DNA of 64,000 bases from Mycoplasma anseris ATCC 49234 (GCF_000702805.1 NZ_JNJX01000001.1:1-64000); one strand, 5' to 3'; counted from the first letter of the stretch, positions 9,027-21,387 are shown. Numbers and translations are program-made. The notes: generated by a model not told the origin, from the letters alone.

Positions 9027-11247
9027 AGAAAATCATTTGAATAATAGTGGATGAAAAACTTTTAAAATCTTTTGTTTTGTTTTAGGATTTAATCTTATTT
9101 CAATTCTTGTGATTGGGATTATTTGCTTCTTTTGAAAACATTATTCTAAACTTAATTCAATTATTTCTCAAAATCAATTTTGAAACTTTTTAGGTAATAC
9201 TTTTCAAGAGTGCTGATGAATAATATTGATTGCTTTGATCATTATCGATATTATATTTGCCTTTATCTTTATTGCTCTTCCTAAGCTAAAAACACGGTTT
9301 AATAAAGCAAATCATGATAAGAATGATGTATGGCTTTATAACCAAGTGAAGAATATTGGTGATAAAAATATCTTTGTTCAAAAATATTTAGTTAAAAATC
9401 CTTTTTCTAATAAAAACAAAGGTGAACCAGGTTGAGTAATCAGTGCTACTAATAACAAAGCATATGTTTTAAGACAAAACCAAACTTTAATTTTAGGCGG
9501 TTCTGGGTCCGGAAAAACCCAAAAGGTTATAATTCCCTCTATTTATTACAATATGTGCTTAAAAGACGAAATTAAACCCCATATGGTGGTTTCTGACTTG
9601 AAAGGAGAACTTAGCGCTATTTTCACTAAACCACTTTCAAATAAAGGATATAACGTTTTAGTATTAGATTTAATTAATCCAAGAAATTCTATGGGTTGGG
9701 CAATGTTAGGCACCATTTGAGATTTAACTTTTCAAGATCCAAACCATATAAATTTCAACTTCTCATTTAAACAAATTGATTTATTAATAAGAAGTTTAAA
9801 AGAGTGAAATTTAAGTAGTGAAAATAATTTCTGGGATTTTGGAGCAATTCAACTTTTATATTCTGGTTTAGCATTTATGTTGCTATATGGTTATTATTAT
9901 CCAAATGAATTTACAAAAGAAGATTTTACCTTTAATAATCTATTGGTATTTTTAGAAATTCAAAACTTTCAAAATGGTAATTGATTTAACAAGATATTTT
10001 ATCGCAAAGATTTAGTTAGTGATGCATTTATAATTCGTGATATTGTAGTTGGTTATCGCAATTCACCAACAAAACAATTATCAGGTCAAATTGGTATTGC
10101 AGTTCAAGCGATTATCCCTTTTATTCAAGATAAGGAATTAAATGATGTGATAAATACATCCGAAATAGAATTTATCAATTTGTTTAAAGAAAATAAACCA
10201 TTTGCTATTTTTCTTAAAGTTCCTGAAAATGATGAGTCTAGACATGTTATTATTTTCAACTTTATTCAATCTTTATATATGGCAGCAACAAGTTTTGCTG
10301 AAAAGAATGAATTAGGTAAATTAGAACGGCAATTATTATTCTTATTGGATGAATTTGGAAATATTCCAGCCATATCATCAATGCAAACAAAATTATCTGT
10401 TGCAAGAGGAAGAGGAATTTTTTTTGCTTGTGTTTTACAATCAATTAATCAATTGGAAATTAAATACGAAAAATCATCAAAAACAATTAAAGACGTTTTC
10501 AATAGTTGAATTTTCTTAGGTGGAATCAACAATAGAGAAACATTAAATGAAATATCTCAATTAATTGGGAAAGAAAAATATACCAAAACTTCCACAACTA
10601 CATCAGTTAATAATAGCAGTGAGACATCTTCGACACAAGAAAGAGAGGCTATTGGGATTGCTGAACTACAAAAACTTCCTAAGGACGAGATTATAGTTTT
10701 GCAAAAACAAGAAAAATCCTTGTGATTAAAAATTAAATTTGCTTATCAATATTTAAAATACGACGTTAAAGCTGGCTTGTCATATTTAAGCAACCATATA
10801 AAACCTAAAATTATTAAAACTTTTGATTTTTATATGGAGAAGGAAGCTGAAACATCAGCGGATGAAACTGAAAACAAGGAAAAACAAAAGACAAACCCTA
10901 CAAATCTAATGAAAATTAATAGAAATAAAGAAAAAAAATTATGAAATTTCTATAACAAACATAGCGAACAAATTTTTGGAGATTTGGGTGATTCAGAATT
11001 CAAAGCATTAGTTGAGAAATCAAAATTAGAAGAACTACCCCTTTTAGAAAAAATAAAACTTAATAAATATTTTTTAAAACTAAATGATGCATATGAAAAA
11101 GCAAATAAAAAGAAAGAACAGGATCAATTCGAAAGAGAATTAGAAGATATTTATACCACGTATTTAAAAGAGGCAACTGAAAATGAAGATACTAAATTAT
11201 TAAAATCAGAAGATGTGGAAGATTCTAATTTGGATGTTAATACTTAA
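9016..11247 (+). CDS. TraG/VirD4-type coupling ATPase (ICE CDS5 type)
   Basis: 743 residues with several UGA-Trp codons. Two N-terminal membrane helices (residues about 15-80) are followed by the nucleotide-binding domain. Walker A GGSGSGKT is at 161-168 and Walker B FLLDEFGN has D445 and E446. The VirD4-typical stretch SVARGRGIFFACVLQS follows. The C-terminus is a charged tail rich in E and K. It connects the relaxase-DNA complex to the transfer channel. The start overlaps the relaxase end by 11 bases and the stop overlaps the next ATG (TAATG), so the genes are translationally coupled. Confidence 0.92.
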
Positions 11248-12431
11248 TGAAAGAAATTAGATTATTTGAAGCATTTGCTGGGATTGGTAGTCAATTAAAG
11301 GCATTAAAAAATCTAAAGAAGAATTTGGATATTGAAATTATTCCAGTTGGAGCAATTGAGTTTTACATTGATGCGATAGTTTCATACATGATTATCCACT
11401 ATGGAACTTTAAAACCATCTAATCTAGAAAAACAACAAATGGTTGAAACACTAAATAAATATTGTTTTAGTAATGATAGTAAAACTATTATTAATAAATA
11501 TTATTTTTCTAATATTAAGTTAAATAAATTACAAAAGATTTTCCCTTATTTATATGCTTATGTTGATAATGAATATTTAAACAAAGTTTATAAGTTAAAT
11601 TCTAAATGAGAAGGTTTCACTGATATTAATCAATTTTTCAAATTACCTAATAATATTGATATCTTAACCTATTCATTCCCATGTCAGGACTTATCACAAC
11701 AAGGCAAGCAAAAAGGAATAATTAAGGGGAATCGAAGTGGATTACTTTATGAAATTGAAAGAATCCTAAAAACAAGCATTAATAGCCTACCAAAATGCTT
11801 AGTTTTAGAAAATGTAAAAGCATTAACTTCTAAGAGATTTTTTAAAGATTTTAATAATTGAATAAATGTTTTGGATGAACTTGGATACAAATCAAAATGA
11901 TCTGTTTTAAATGCAAGTGAATTTGGTAGTTCACAAAATCGAGAAAGAGTATTTCTTGTTTCTTTATTAAAGTCAAATCCTAATGAATTTCATTTTCCAA
12001 AGTCATTTAAACATAAAAATTCATTATCAAGAATTATAGATATGAATGATAACCACATTAATTGTTCTCATTTGCTAAATCATAGTTTTGCGGAATTTAA
12101 AACAAGCAATCAAGGAATAATAAAATCCACATTATTAAATTACACTTCATTTAATAGTGAATCATATATTTATAAACCAGATTTATTTGGTCCTACTTTA
12201 ACAGCATCTGGTGCTAATAGTAGAATCAAAATTTATGATGAAAAGAGAAATAAATTATTCTACATGAATGCTATTGAGGTATACCAATACATGGGTTTTG
12301 ATAAGGAAGATGCTTTAAAAGTCAAACAAACTGAAATACTTCCTGAAAATAAAATGATTTTTACATGTGGAAATTCCATAAGTGTTGAAGTTCTTGAAGC
12401 ATTATTTCAGGAGGTAATAAAATGTCTTTAA
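11247..12431 (+). CDS. DNA (cytosine-5-)-methyltransferase 1 of the ICE pair
   Basis: 394 residues. Motif I FAGIG is at 10-14, the catalytic Pro-Cys loop SFPCQ has Cys146, motif VI ENV is at 188-190, motif VIII QNRER at 230-234, and motif X GNSISVEVL near the end. The spacing between motif I and the Cys loop is long (about 130 residues), so an insertion lies in the N-terminal part, while the target recognition region after motif VIII is short. It methylates cytosine C5 in a site that cannot be read from sequence. No endonuclease gene adjoins it. The start overlaps the TraG stop and the end overlaps the second methyltransferase by 10 bases. Confidence 0.9.
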
Positions 12432-13681
12432 AAAGAAGAAAGTTAAAGATATTTGAGGCTTTTGCCGGGATTGGAGCGCAACATAAAGCAATTAGTTTAT
12501 TAAATCAAAACAGTCCTATTAATTTTGAAGTTGTAGGTGTTTCTGATTGAGATATTAAAGCCACTATTGCTTATGCTGCTATTCATCACAATTTACATCC
12601 TAATAATGTAAGAAGAATTTTAGATGTAAATAACATTACTGATGTAAATTCATATTTAAATGATAAGGTATATTCCAATGATTCAAAATCTTCTACTAAT
12701 TTACAATTCAAATCAAAACAGTTAAAAGAAATTCTTACTGTTGCTGATATACTGAATAACAATACAAGTGATATTAGAAATTTAAGTGGGAAAACAATTG
12801 ATGACTTAGAAGTTCATATCTTAACCTATTCATTCCCATGTCAGGGTCTTTCCTTGGCTAATATGGGAAGAGATAAAGGAATTAAAGATGTTTCTTTCAC
12901 TTCTCATTTAATTTGAGAAATAGCCAGAATCTTAAAAGAGACAAGTCATAAACCAAAATATCTAATACTTGAAAATGTGAAATCATTAGTTCAAAAATAT
13001 GGAATCGAATATCAAGAATGATTAAATCAATTAGATGAATTAGGTTATAGGACTTTTACAGGTATCTTTAATGGTTTAGAACATAGTTCATTACAACGAA
13101 GAGAAAGAGTATTTGCCTTATCTATTAGAAAGGAAATTAATGTTCCTTTTAAAGATGATAATGAATTTAGCAATTATGTTAATCAAAAAGGAAAACCAAT
13201 TCCAGAAAATCTAAAAGAAGATGAATGACTATCAATATTTGATATTAAAAATAATTTTAACGAAGAAGCAAAAAGTGTCTTAATCAATAACACACCTTCA
13301 AGACTAAGAATGATAAATCAAGGAATTGATTTAAGTGATATTGAATTAAATAGACAAAGAAAATTCATAATTAATACCCTAACTACAAAACAGGATCGAA
13401 TTCCTTTTTTAGGGTATATAAAAATGAAGAACCATTTTAAAAATAAATTGCCATATCGGTTCATAACACCAAGAGAGGCTTATTTGGTAATGGGTTTTTC
13501 AAACAAAGATTTTAATAAATTAATTCCCTTCATTAAAAAAGGGATATTAGACAATAATTGTCTATGAAGACAAGCAGGAAATTCTATTCTAGTAAATGTC
13601 TTAAAAAGTTTGTTTCAGACAATTATTGATATTGAAAGCAACAACCAAAAGGAGATGAAATGACTTTCTGAGAAAAAGTAG
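12422..13681 (+). CDS. DNA (cytosine-5-)-methyltransferase 2 of the ICE pair
   Basis: 419 residues, start ATG 12422 behind AGGAGG inside the previous gene. FAGIG lies near residue 15, SFPCQ has Cys140, ENV is at 184-186, QRRER at 225-229, and AGNSILVNVL near the C-terminus. It is clearly homologous to the preceding protein, but the recognition region between motif VIII and the end is larger and different, so the two enzymes probably modify different sequences or the two strands of one asymmetric site. The last 22 bases overlap the next gene in another frame. Confidence 0.9.
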
Positions 13682-14445
13682 AAAAGTTTTCTTATGAAAT
13701 TAAACCTGTAATTGATTCTAATTTCAAAGAATATGCCAATGATTTAGGATATTATAGAATTGATGATCTAAATGAATATTTAGACACCCAATTTAATTTC
13801 AATGCTAAGGAATTAAATGACCTTGATATTGCTTACTGTGTGCAATTTAAAAGACCGGGTTGAGAATTTTATCAATTAAGTCCTTACTATGGTGAAACCA
13901 AACCAATTTCAATTCAAGACCTAAAAAAGTGTATGCATGAAACTTTTGGTGATGAATTTGATTATTATTGAAACACAAACTTTAATGAAAGAAAATTTAA
14001 TGTTTATGAGGTGTTAAGAGATTTTTATTATGCTGATAATCATAGTCAAGCACTTAACGAATTTGAAATATATACCAAAGAAGATCTTGAAATGATAATC
14101 CCGGAAAAAATTTGAAATAATGCAGATAAAGCAATTGCTTATCAAACTGTTGCTAATTCAGCGATGGCAAATGCTGATTGGGTTTTATTAAAAGAAGATT
14201 GGACTTTTAAAGAATATGTCTGAGATCGGGAATTAGATGAATTAGCATTTGACTTCATCAAAGAATTTTCTCAAGATATTAGAGCAATGAAAATCAATCA
14301 TATAGCAATGTTATTAGAAAAATATGATTTACAAAAGCAAATTGATTTAGAAAATTTGGGTTATAGTGAAAAAGAAGTTGAAGCATTTTATAAAGAAAAT
14401 GATAAAGAAAAAGAATTAGTAAAAGAACTTGAATTAGGAATTTAG
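13660..14445 (+). CDS. strongly acidic ICE protein of unknown function
   Basis: 261 residues, start ATG 13660 with AAGGAG inside the end of methyltransferase 2. I count about 55 Asp+Glu against about 30 Lys+Arg, so it is highly acidic along its whole length, with no membrane segment and no signal peptide. Five UGA-Trp codons give it an aromatic-rich composition (W, Y, F). Position after a methyltransferase pair on a conjugative element and the charge are what is expected of a DNA-mimic anti-restriction protein, but it does not visibly match ArdA, Ocr or ArdB, so that role is inference. Confidence 0.75.
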
Positions 14446-14451
14446 TTAAGA

Positions 14452-14742
14452 ATGAATTTTAAAATAATTGATGATTATTTGCTTTTAAAAAACATTTCCT
14501 TAAAAAAGAAACCAGAAATTGAAAAATTGTTTTTATTAACAATCCTATTGGGCAAAAAAATTTATAGCATAAAGGACTATAAAATTGTTAAGGAATGTAA
14601 GATGACTTATTACATGGTGAAACAATTATTACCTGATATCATTGGCTATTTAGAAACACTTTATGGTAGCAAATTAGATTATTTCTTTGAAGATGAAAAC
14701 CAAATTATTGAGCAATGATGCAAAATAATTAAAATAAAGTAG
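14452..14742 (+). CDS. small ICE hypothetical protein
   Basis: 96 residues, 6 bases after the acidic gene, ATG 14452 to TAG 14740-14742 with one UGA-Trp near the end. It is basic and probably helical, without membrane segments. The stretch SIKDYKIVKECKMTYYMVKQLL has the look of a small helix-turn-helix domain. It closes the first long ICE transcription unit. Confidence 0.6.
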
Positions 14743-14921
14743 TTAAAGAGAAGTAAAATTAAGATAGGTGCAGTGTAGGTATGCTTATGCATATGTATGC
14801 GGATAATACGTATATATATGAATGTTGCTTGGGTGCTTGAATGAATAATTGTATTAATGAGCGCTCATGCAATAGCATTCATATTATTTAGGCATTCATA
14901 CACACATATGTGGGAGAAAAG
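14743..14921 (+). promoter_or_regulatory. palindrome-rich intergenic promoter region of the ICE
   Basis: Compared with the AT-rich surroundings this stretch is full of alternating purine-pyrimidine steps and perfect palindromes: ATACGTAT (14806-14813), ATGAGCGCTCAT (14857-14868) and CACATATGTG (14903-14912), plus TATGCATATGTATGC. The last palindrome abuts the GGGAG ribosome binding site of the next gene. ATACGTAT followed by GAATGAAT is shared with the region upstream of the SSB-like gene. Operator sites for an ICE regulator are likely; a transfer origin is possible. Confidence 0.45.
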
Positions 14922-15119
14922 ATGAGACTAAGTGAAATAAATGACAAGAATTTTGCAATTGTAAGAATTTTTGAAAATCGCGCATTAAAAATTGAAAATG
15001 TGTTTCGTAAGTATAAAGAAGCAATTGAAGAATTAGAGACAAATGAAACCAAATATAATAATGCTGATTACGTCATTATTCAATTGAAATATTTAAAATT
15101 TAAGCCAAAATTGCTATAA
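14922..15119 (+). CDS. small ICE hypothetical protein
   Basis: 65 residues. ATG 14922 was chosen over the in-frame ATG 14910 because GGGAG lies 5 bases before it. The protein is charged and helical (KIENVFRKYKEAIEELETNETKY) with a basic end. It sits 18 bases before the lipoprotein gene and is probably cotranscribed with it. No family recognised. Confidence 0.55.
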   Translation: MRLSEINDKNFAIVRIFENRALKIENVFRKYKEAIEELETNETKYNNADYVIIQLKYLKFKPKLL

Positions 15120-15137
15120 GAAAGAGGTTAAATAAAT

Positions 15138-16370
15138 ATGAAGAAAAAAATGATTTTAGGGATACTATCAGGAGTGATGCTAAGTACTGCTCCATTGATA
15201 ACTATGAGTTGTTTTAATCCGATAATAAATGATGATCATCATGAAAGACCTAAACCGAAACCAGAGCCAAAACCTAATCCAGGACCTGGTGGCGAAAACT
15301 TCCCTTTTAAACCGAATACTGATAAAGCAAATGAAGAACATTATTCATTATGAACTTCAATGTTATCAGAAATGCCAGATCATAACAATGATGAAAAGCC
15401 ATTTGGAATGGATAAAAGTTTGGGATATGTATTAGGTTTAGGGAAATACCGAAATGCAGATAAAACACCTTTTTCAACTGAGGAAGTACAGCAGAGATTA
15501 ATGGATGCTAAAAACAAGGTAAAAGATATTCCAGATAAAATTGAAATTATGTCTTCAAATGGACATTATCTGGATAAAAAGCCATATAGAAAGCAAAGCA
15601 GTAAGTTTGATCAAACTTTTGAGGAATATAAAAAACTTTGAGGAGCAAAAAATATTCAAATTGAGGATTGATTAAGATGAAATCAATTTACTATTAGTAG
15701 AACTTTGGAGGATGACACTTTATACCCTAATTGAACTGAAAATGATTGAGCAGTTCTAGTAATCTTTAATGGTGAAATTTGAAAACTTTATACTTCAATG
15801 TATGAAAAAGACAACGATTTATTAAATTCAAGTAGTATGATTAGTTCATTTTTAACTAAGTATTGTGATTTAATGTTAAATCTAATGAAGGAATTAACTA
15901 ATAATAATCTTTCAATCAAAGAACAAATCGGCCCTGAAACTAAGAGATTAATTAATAGTGTAATTACAAGTGCCACTGAATTTTTGAACAAAGATGAACA
16001 CCTTTTAATTGAAATGGGTAATCCTAAAAATATCGAGAGATATTTCTTTGAAATTGGAAGTTCTGAACTTGAATATGAACCAGGATGAAGATTCAATCGA
16101 ATTGTACAATTATTAAATGAGTTTTTAATCCCATTAGGACTTGCTTCCGGAGTATATGCAAATGTTAATGAAACACCATTTTGAAAAGTATATGAAAAAG
16201 AAGCAATATGATATCCTAAATACCTTTTTGGTAAGCAAGATGTAAATACAGGGATATGAGTTAATACTTTAAAAAGAGATATTGATATCCCAAAAGCAAT
16301 GGAAGCATTAAGAAAGTTTGCGAAAAATGAAGTTTCCTTTGATTTAAGATTCAATGATAATATTGAATAA
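15138..16370 (+). CDS. ICE-encoded lipoprotein
   Basis: 410 residues with many UGA-Trp codons. The signal peptide MKKKMILGILSGVMLSTAPLI is followed by the lipobox ITMSC with Cys25. Next comes a histidine- and proline-lysine-rich linker (residues about 32-52, repeated KP and PKPEPKP) that would hold the domain away from the membrane. The remainder is a mixed globular region with no known motif. Ribosome binding site AAAGAGG. Expected to be lipid-anchored on the cell surface; it could mediate mating contact or alter surface antigenicity. A terminator follows it. Confidence 0.8.
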
Positions 16371-16421
16371 AAAATTTTGTTTTTGAGTGTTTTATTAAAA
16401 AATAAGTAAATATAAAAAACT

Positions 16422-16461
16422 ATCACGTCTATTTATATAAATAAGACGATATTTTTGTTTA
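16422..16461 (+). terminator. intrinsic terminator after the ICE lipoprotein gene
   Basis: The stem CGTCT...AGACG is extended by ATTTAT/ATAAAT, followed by TATTTTTGTTT. It lies about 50 bases after the lipoprotein stop and about 40 bases before the next gene, so it separates two ICE transcription units. Confidence 0.65.
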
Positions 16462-16501
16462 TTACAATAAACAAAGAAATTATGAAAGGAATTTTTATAT
16501 T

Positions 16502-16843
16502 ATGTTTGATAAAATAACCAATAAATTAAATAGCCTTGTAATGTCGGATGAATCAGGAAGAGTAATTGAAACTGTAAAGACACAAGGAAAAGAACTAATT
16601 AATTTAGTTGGAAAATGAGGAAGTATTGTCTGTGCAATTTTAGTTGTAATTGCCTTTATCGGGGCAATCATATGTTCAGCTGCAGTTGGGGCTAAAATGA
16701 ATGCAAGTAAAGATGAAGAAGAAGTTAAAAAATTAAAAGCAAAAATAAGATGAGCATGAATTGGAGTAGGAATATCTGTTGGAATTTTTGCCTTATTCGG
16801 AATCTTGTTAGCAACTGCGGCAGCCATCATTGGATGAAGTTAA
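16502..16843 (+). CDS. VirB2/TrbC-like small membrane protein (Mbov_0395 type)
   Basis: 113 residues: an N-terminal amphipathic part, two hydrophobic helices (about residues 41-62 and 84-112) and a short charged loop (NASKDEEEVKKLKAKIR). This is the layout of conjugative pilin precursors of the VirB2/TrbC kind. It precedes the VirB6-like and VirB4-like genes, matching the mycoplasma ICE gene order in which this slot is called a pilin-like transfer protein. Start ATG 16502 follows GAAAGGAA. The name rests on position and topology, not on a sequence match. Confidence 0.65.
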
Positions 16844-16861
16844 TTTAAATCGGATGAATTT

Positions 16862-18556
16862 ATGAAAGGTTTAAGTGTTATTACAAGTGGCTTAGGAATG
16901 GTTATTCTGGGTCCATTTGTATATTTGTTCTTTGGTTTAATTTGAGGAATATTAGTTAGTTTCCCATTTGCAATTTTAGATGGTTTGTTCTACCTTATTG
17001 ATTTGGTGGGCTTCAAGATGCTCCATTATATGATTTATGGATCATTTGATTCAGTGCAATTAAGTATTCATTCATTACCCATTGCCTTTTTAGGAATTGT
17101 AATTATTTGTGTTCCATTAATATGTTTCGCAATTATCGGAGTTGCTATTAAATTTCATATTAAAAAAGGAACAGAAGAAAACCAAAAAAGTTTTAAAGAA
17201 TCTTTAAGACAAATTTTACCGGCTATAGGTTGAATTGTAGCTATTCCCTTGATTATTTTTATACTTAACTTATTTATGATTTTAATTACAAATTTAATTA
17301 ATAAAGCTATAACACTAACTGATGATAACATAAACCTATCAGTTGTGAAAAAGATTTATTTACAGTTAAATTCTGAATGACCTGAATTACAAAAGAATTT
17401 AATTCAAAAAGGAGCGTTTTTAGCACCGGGATTTTTGGAATTCTATAAAGCTGCTTTAAACTTTACTGATTCAGGTCCAAGTAGTATTGATATTGCTTTC
17501 TCACTAATTAAAAATGCAATAGTTGGTTGAGTGAGTTTAAGTTTCTTGGGTGGAGTTTTAGTATCTAGTTTAGTTAAAACTTTACAACTCTATTTCTTAT
17601 TTATTATTTCACCATTTGTGGCCACTTCATCAATTGTTGATGGAGGTAAAAATTTACATAAATGAAAAGAAATGTTTATGCAAAAAGCATTAGCAATTCT
17701 AACCCAATTATCTGCTTTTCAATTCTATTTAATTTTTATAACTGGAATTAATCGTTATACCAATGAAGGAGCAATAAATAAATTCTTTGAAAATAGATCT
17801 GGCTTTAATAAAGAATGAATCAGGATGACGATTCAAATTGTTCTTTATTCAGGAACAGCCATTGCTGTAAAGACACTTTCCAATGTTGTGGTTGCTTTTA
17901 TTGGTGAAGCAACTACTAATGATGATTTTAAAATGATGATGGCACCATTTAAAAAAGGAGCCCAATTAGCAATGGGTGTTGGAGTTGCTACTGCAGCAGT
18001 TGCTTCTGGTGGTGCAACATTAGGTGCTACCGCCGCTAAGGGTGGAATGTCGGCAATTGGGGGCACAATTGGTAAGGGAATATTAGGCATTAAAAAAGGC
18101 ATTCATAATGCAAAAATGCAACAAAGTGGAATGAGTACTGAAATGGTCAAAACATTTAATTCTTCTGGAACAAACAAAGATGATTTAAGATCAAGAAAGG
18201 AAACCTTTAATGAGGCAAAATCATTATCAAAAGGAGTTGAAGGAACCGGAAATGAAAACGATACCTTCAAAACATTTACAAATTCAGAAGATATGACTAA
18301 GAGTTTTGCCAACAACATTACAAATTATGATAAAGAAATCAAATTTAATGAAAGACAATTGGCTGATTTAGAAGCTAAAAATGCTAAAACCTTAGAAGAT
18401 GTTAATAAAATCTCATTTATGAAATCACAAATTAATGATATGAAAACAAGACGTGATCATTATATTAATAGAAGTAGAGAATTATTAAATAGATTGAACT
18501 TTGATCAAACTTATCTTAACCAAGCAGTAGCCGATATAAGAAGGGGACAAAAATAA
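16862..18556 (+). CDS. VirB6/TrbL-like polytopic membrane protein of the ICE (Mbov_0396 type)
   Basis: 564 residues. About six to seven hydrophobic segments occupy the first 340 residues, followed by a Gly/Ala-rich segment (GVGVATAAVASGGATLGAT), which is typical of VirB6/TrbL proteins, and a soluble, charged helical C-terminal tail of about 170 residues. It starts 18 bases after the pilin-like gene and its stop overlaps the ATPase start (TAATG). It would form the inner-membrane part of the transfer channel. Confidence 0.75.
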
Positions 18557-21372
18557 TGTATCAAAATCGTAAATTAAATACAACAAGAATGACTATTTTT
18601 AGAGATTTCACAGTTTTTGATTTTCTAATTATGATGGTGATATTAGGATTAGCCTTTGTTTTAGGTTTTGCAATCAACGAAAAATTAAGTATTTGATTTA
18701 AGTTATTGATTAGCATTGGAATTATTCTAAGCACCTTTTGAATTTTAATTAAATCAAAAAAACATAATTGTAGATATTACCTATTATTATTTAGAGCATT
18801 GAAGTTCTGAATTCAGATTCGTAAATATGGTGAAAAAACCAAGTTTGATACTGAATTATTAATCCCATATATCAAATTAAAAGAAAACCAAGTTTTAGAA
18901 GTTGAAAATGGTCATAGCAATTCTTATGTAGCAGGGTTTAGAATTAAAGGTTTTAATATCTTTACAGAAGATGAAGAAGATCGAATTGCTTATATGGAAC
19001 AATTAATTTCTATTTTTAACCAATTAACTTTTAAAATCACCTTAATTAAAACAACAGAAGCAATGAACTTAAAAAAGAATATTAAATATACTGAGGATTT
19101 AATACTTAGTTCTCAAAGGATTAAGGAAAATGATAGTGTAAGAAATTATTTTCAGCATAATTTGTATGATTTAACCAATCTGGATAGTGCTAAAAATACT
19201 AATTTCTATTATTTAATGTTTTATGCTAATGATGAAAATCTTTTAAAAGAACGTCAAGAAGAACTATTTAGTTTATTTCAAAATGCAAAATTGAAATTGG
19301 AAAACATTTCCAAAATTGAATTTATGAAATTAATAGCAATGTCTTTTGGTAAAGATATCTCAATCAGCGATATTCAACATTTTATTAATACCAAAGGAGA
19401 AAATGTTTTAAATAAGACAAAACCAACCAAAACTATAAAAAGAAAGGTTAATTTTGCACAAAGTATTAAGCATTTCTTTACTTATGGTTTTGCAAAACCT
19501 AAAAATGTTGAATTCTTCATTGAAAAAGATAATGAATTAATCAAATTCCTAAAACCAAAGAAAATGGAATTTAAAAAGTCATATTGTTGCGTGGATAATT
19601 ATTTTATGAGTTTTCAAAGTTTTAATGAATTTAATAGTCTTTCAATTAATCACGGATGAACATCATTATTGAATGATACACCATCAACAGTAATGATTAA
19701 TTTAGAACCTTTAAATGATGAAAGAAAACAAAAATTATTAGACAAAACTGCAATGATTATCAGTACTAATGCTGAGGGAGATCGTTCTCGTTATCGTAAT
19801 TCAAGAAAAAGACTTGATATTCAGGTAATTGAAGATTTAATTGAGCAAATTAATGTTCAAAAAATGAATGTCTTTAATATGAGTGTTCTATTGATTAATA
19901 AAGGAAAAAGTTTAGAAGAACTAAAAAACGTCGAAAAAATCAATAAAACTGTTTTTGCTAATGCTTCTATGCAAATCAATCCAAATATTTTCCTTCAAAA
20001 AGAAGCATATGCTAATACTAATTTTATTACTAAAGATTTCTTGAAAAACAATTTAGAAATCAGTTCAAGAAATTTCATTTATGGATGATTATGGACAAAT
20101 AATGAGTTAAATGATAGTAATAATTTTATATTAGGTTTTAATGGTTCCTCCGGTTCACCTATCATTTTTGATATTTTTAAGAAAACAAAAGATAGAACTT
20201 CTTTCTCAATGGCTTTATTAGGGTTATCGGGGGTAGGAAAATCTGCCTTAACTGAAAAATTTATTTGAAATCAATATATGGCAGGAAATGAAGTAATTGT
20301 TTTTGATCCCCAAAGAGAATATGGAGATATATGCAAAAAACTAAATGGAAACCTAATTGAATTAGGCAGAGGACATGATACTAAGATAAATCCTTTACAA
20401 ATTGATATTCAATTTACTGATGATTTAAACGAGAGTTTTAAGAACACAATTATCATTAATCAAAATATTAAAAAGATTAGAGAATTCTTTAACTTACTTT
20501 ATCCAGATTTAAATGAAAGGTATTTTAGAGTTTTAGATTTAACTTTATCTGCTTTCTTTGATAGTTTAGGCTACTATGATCCAAAAACAAAATTTAATGA
20601 ATTAAAAAATAAAGATTATAAGACTATAAGTGATTATTTAAAATTCTTAGATGAATTTAAATTTGATAATCATATTGAAGATCAATTATTAAGACCATTA
20701 TTAGAAGAATGAAAACTAACTTTAAAATATGATTTTGAAAATCATGGTAAATATGAACACTTATATAATGGCTATACCACAATTAATTTAGATAATGACT
20801 TAAATATATTAGATACCTATAACTTAGATGTTAAGAACCAAAATAGTTCAACACAAGGCGCTTTATATTTAATTCTTTCCTTTGTACAAAATAGAATTAC
20901 TAACAACTATTTCTTTAATAAAGAACAAAACAAGAAAATCATTCTTTTTGTTGATGAAGCGCATAAGTTTATCGATCCAATTAATATGGCTTCTTTAAGA
21001 TTCTTATTTGATACTGTTAAAACTATTCGTAAATATAATGGTTCTTTAATTCTAACCACTCAAAATTTAAGTGATTTTAGACAAAACCTAAACGTAAGTG
21101 GATTATCACAGGCCTTATTTGATAACTTGGCTTATACAGGCATTTTTAAGTTAAATCAAAAGGATATTGATTTAGTTGATGAAATGTATAGAGCAAGAGG
21201 AGGATTAACTAAATCTGAGAAAGTTTTTTTAGCAACTGCTGGAATTGGAGAATTAATTTTTAATGTTGATAATAGTACAAGATTTATTGTTGATACTTAT
21301 TACAATGATTTTGAAAAATCACAGATCTTTAAAAAGGGGGATGGTAAATTATGAAATGCTGATGATTATTAA
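18556..21372 (+). CDS. VirB4/TraE-type conjugal transfer ATPase (ICE CDS17, Mbov_0397 type)
   Basis: 938 residues through several UGA-Trp codons. Two N-terminal membrane helices (about residues 18-60) precede the VirB4 N-terminal domain. The ATPase domain has Walker A GLSGVGKS at 556-563 and Walker B ILFVDEAHKF with D800 and E801, followed by LILTTQNLSDF, the usual Q motif of HerA/FtsK-type transfer ATPases. It energises assembly of the secretion channel. The start overlaps the VirB6-like stop by one base. Confidence 0.92.
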
Positions 21373-21387
21373 AGAGAAAGGAAGAAG

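Noticed and set aside
11247-14445. Restriction endonuclease partner for the methyltransferases
   Set aside because: No PD-(D/E)xK, HNH or GIY-YIG motif could be seen in the neighbouring proteins, including the acidic one.
15788-16426. 212-codon open frame on the minus strand
   Set aside because: It lies wholly opposite the ICE lipoprotein gene and its terminator, has no ribosome binding site, and the plus-strand frame has signal peptide and lipobox.
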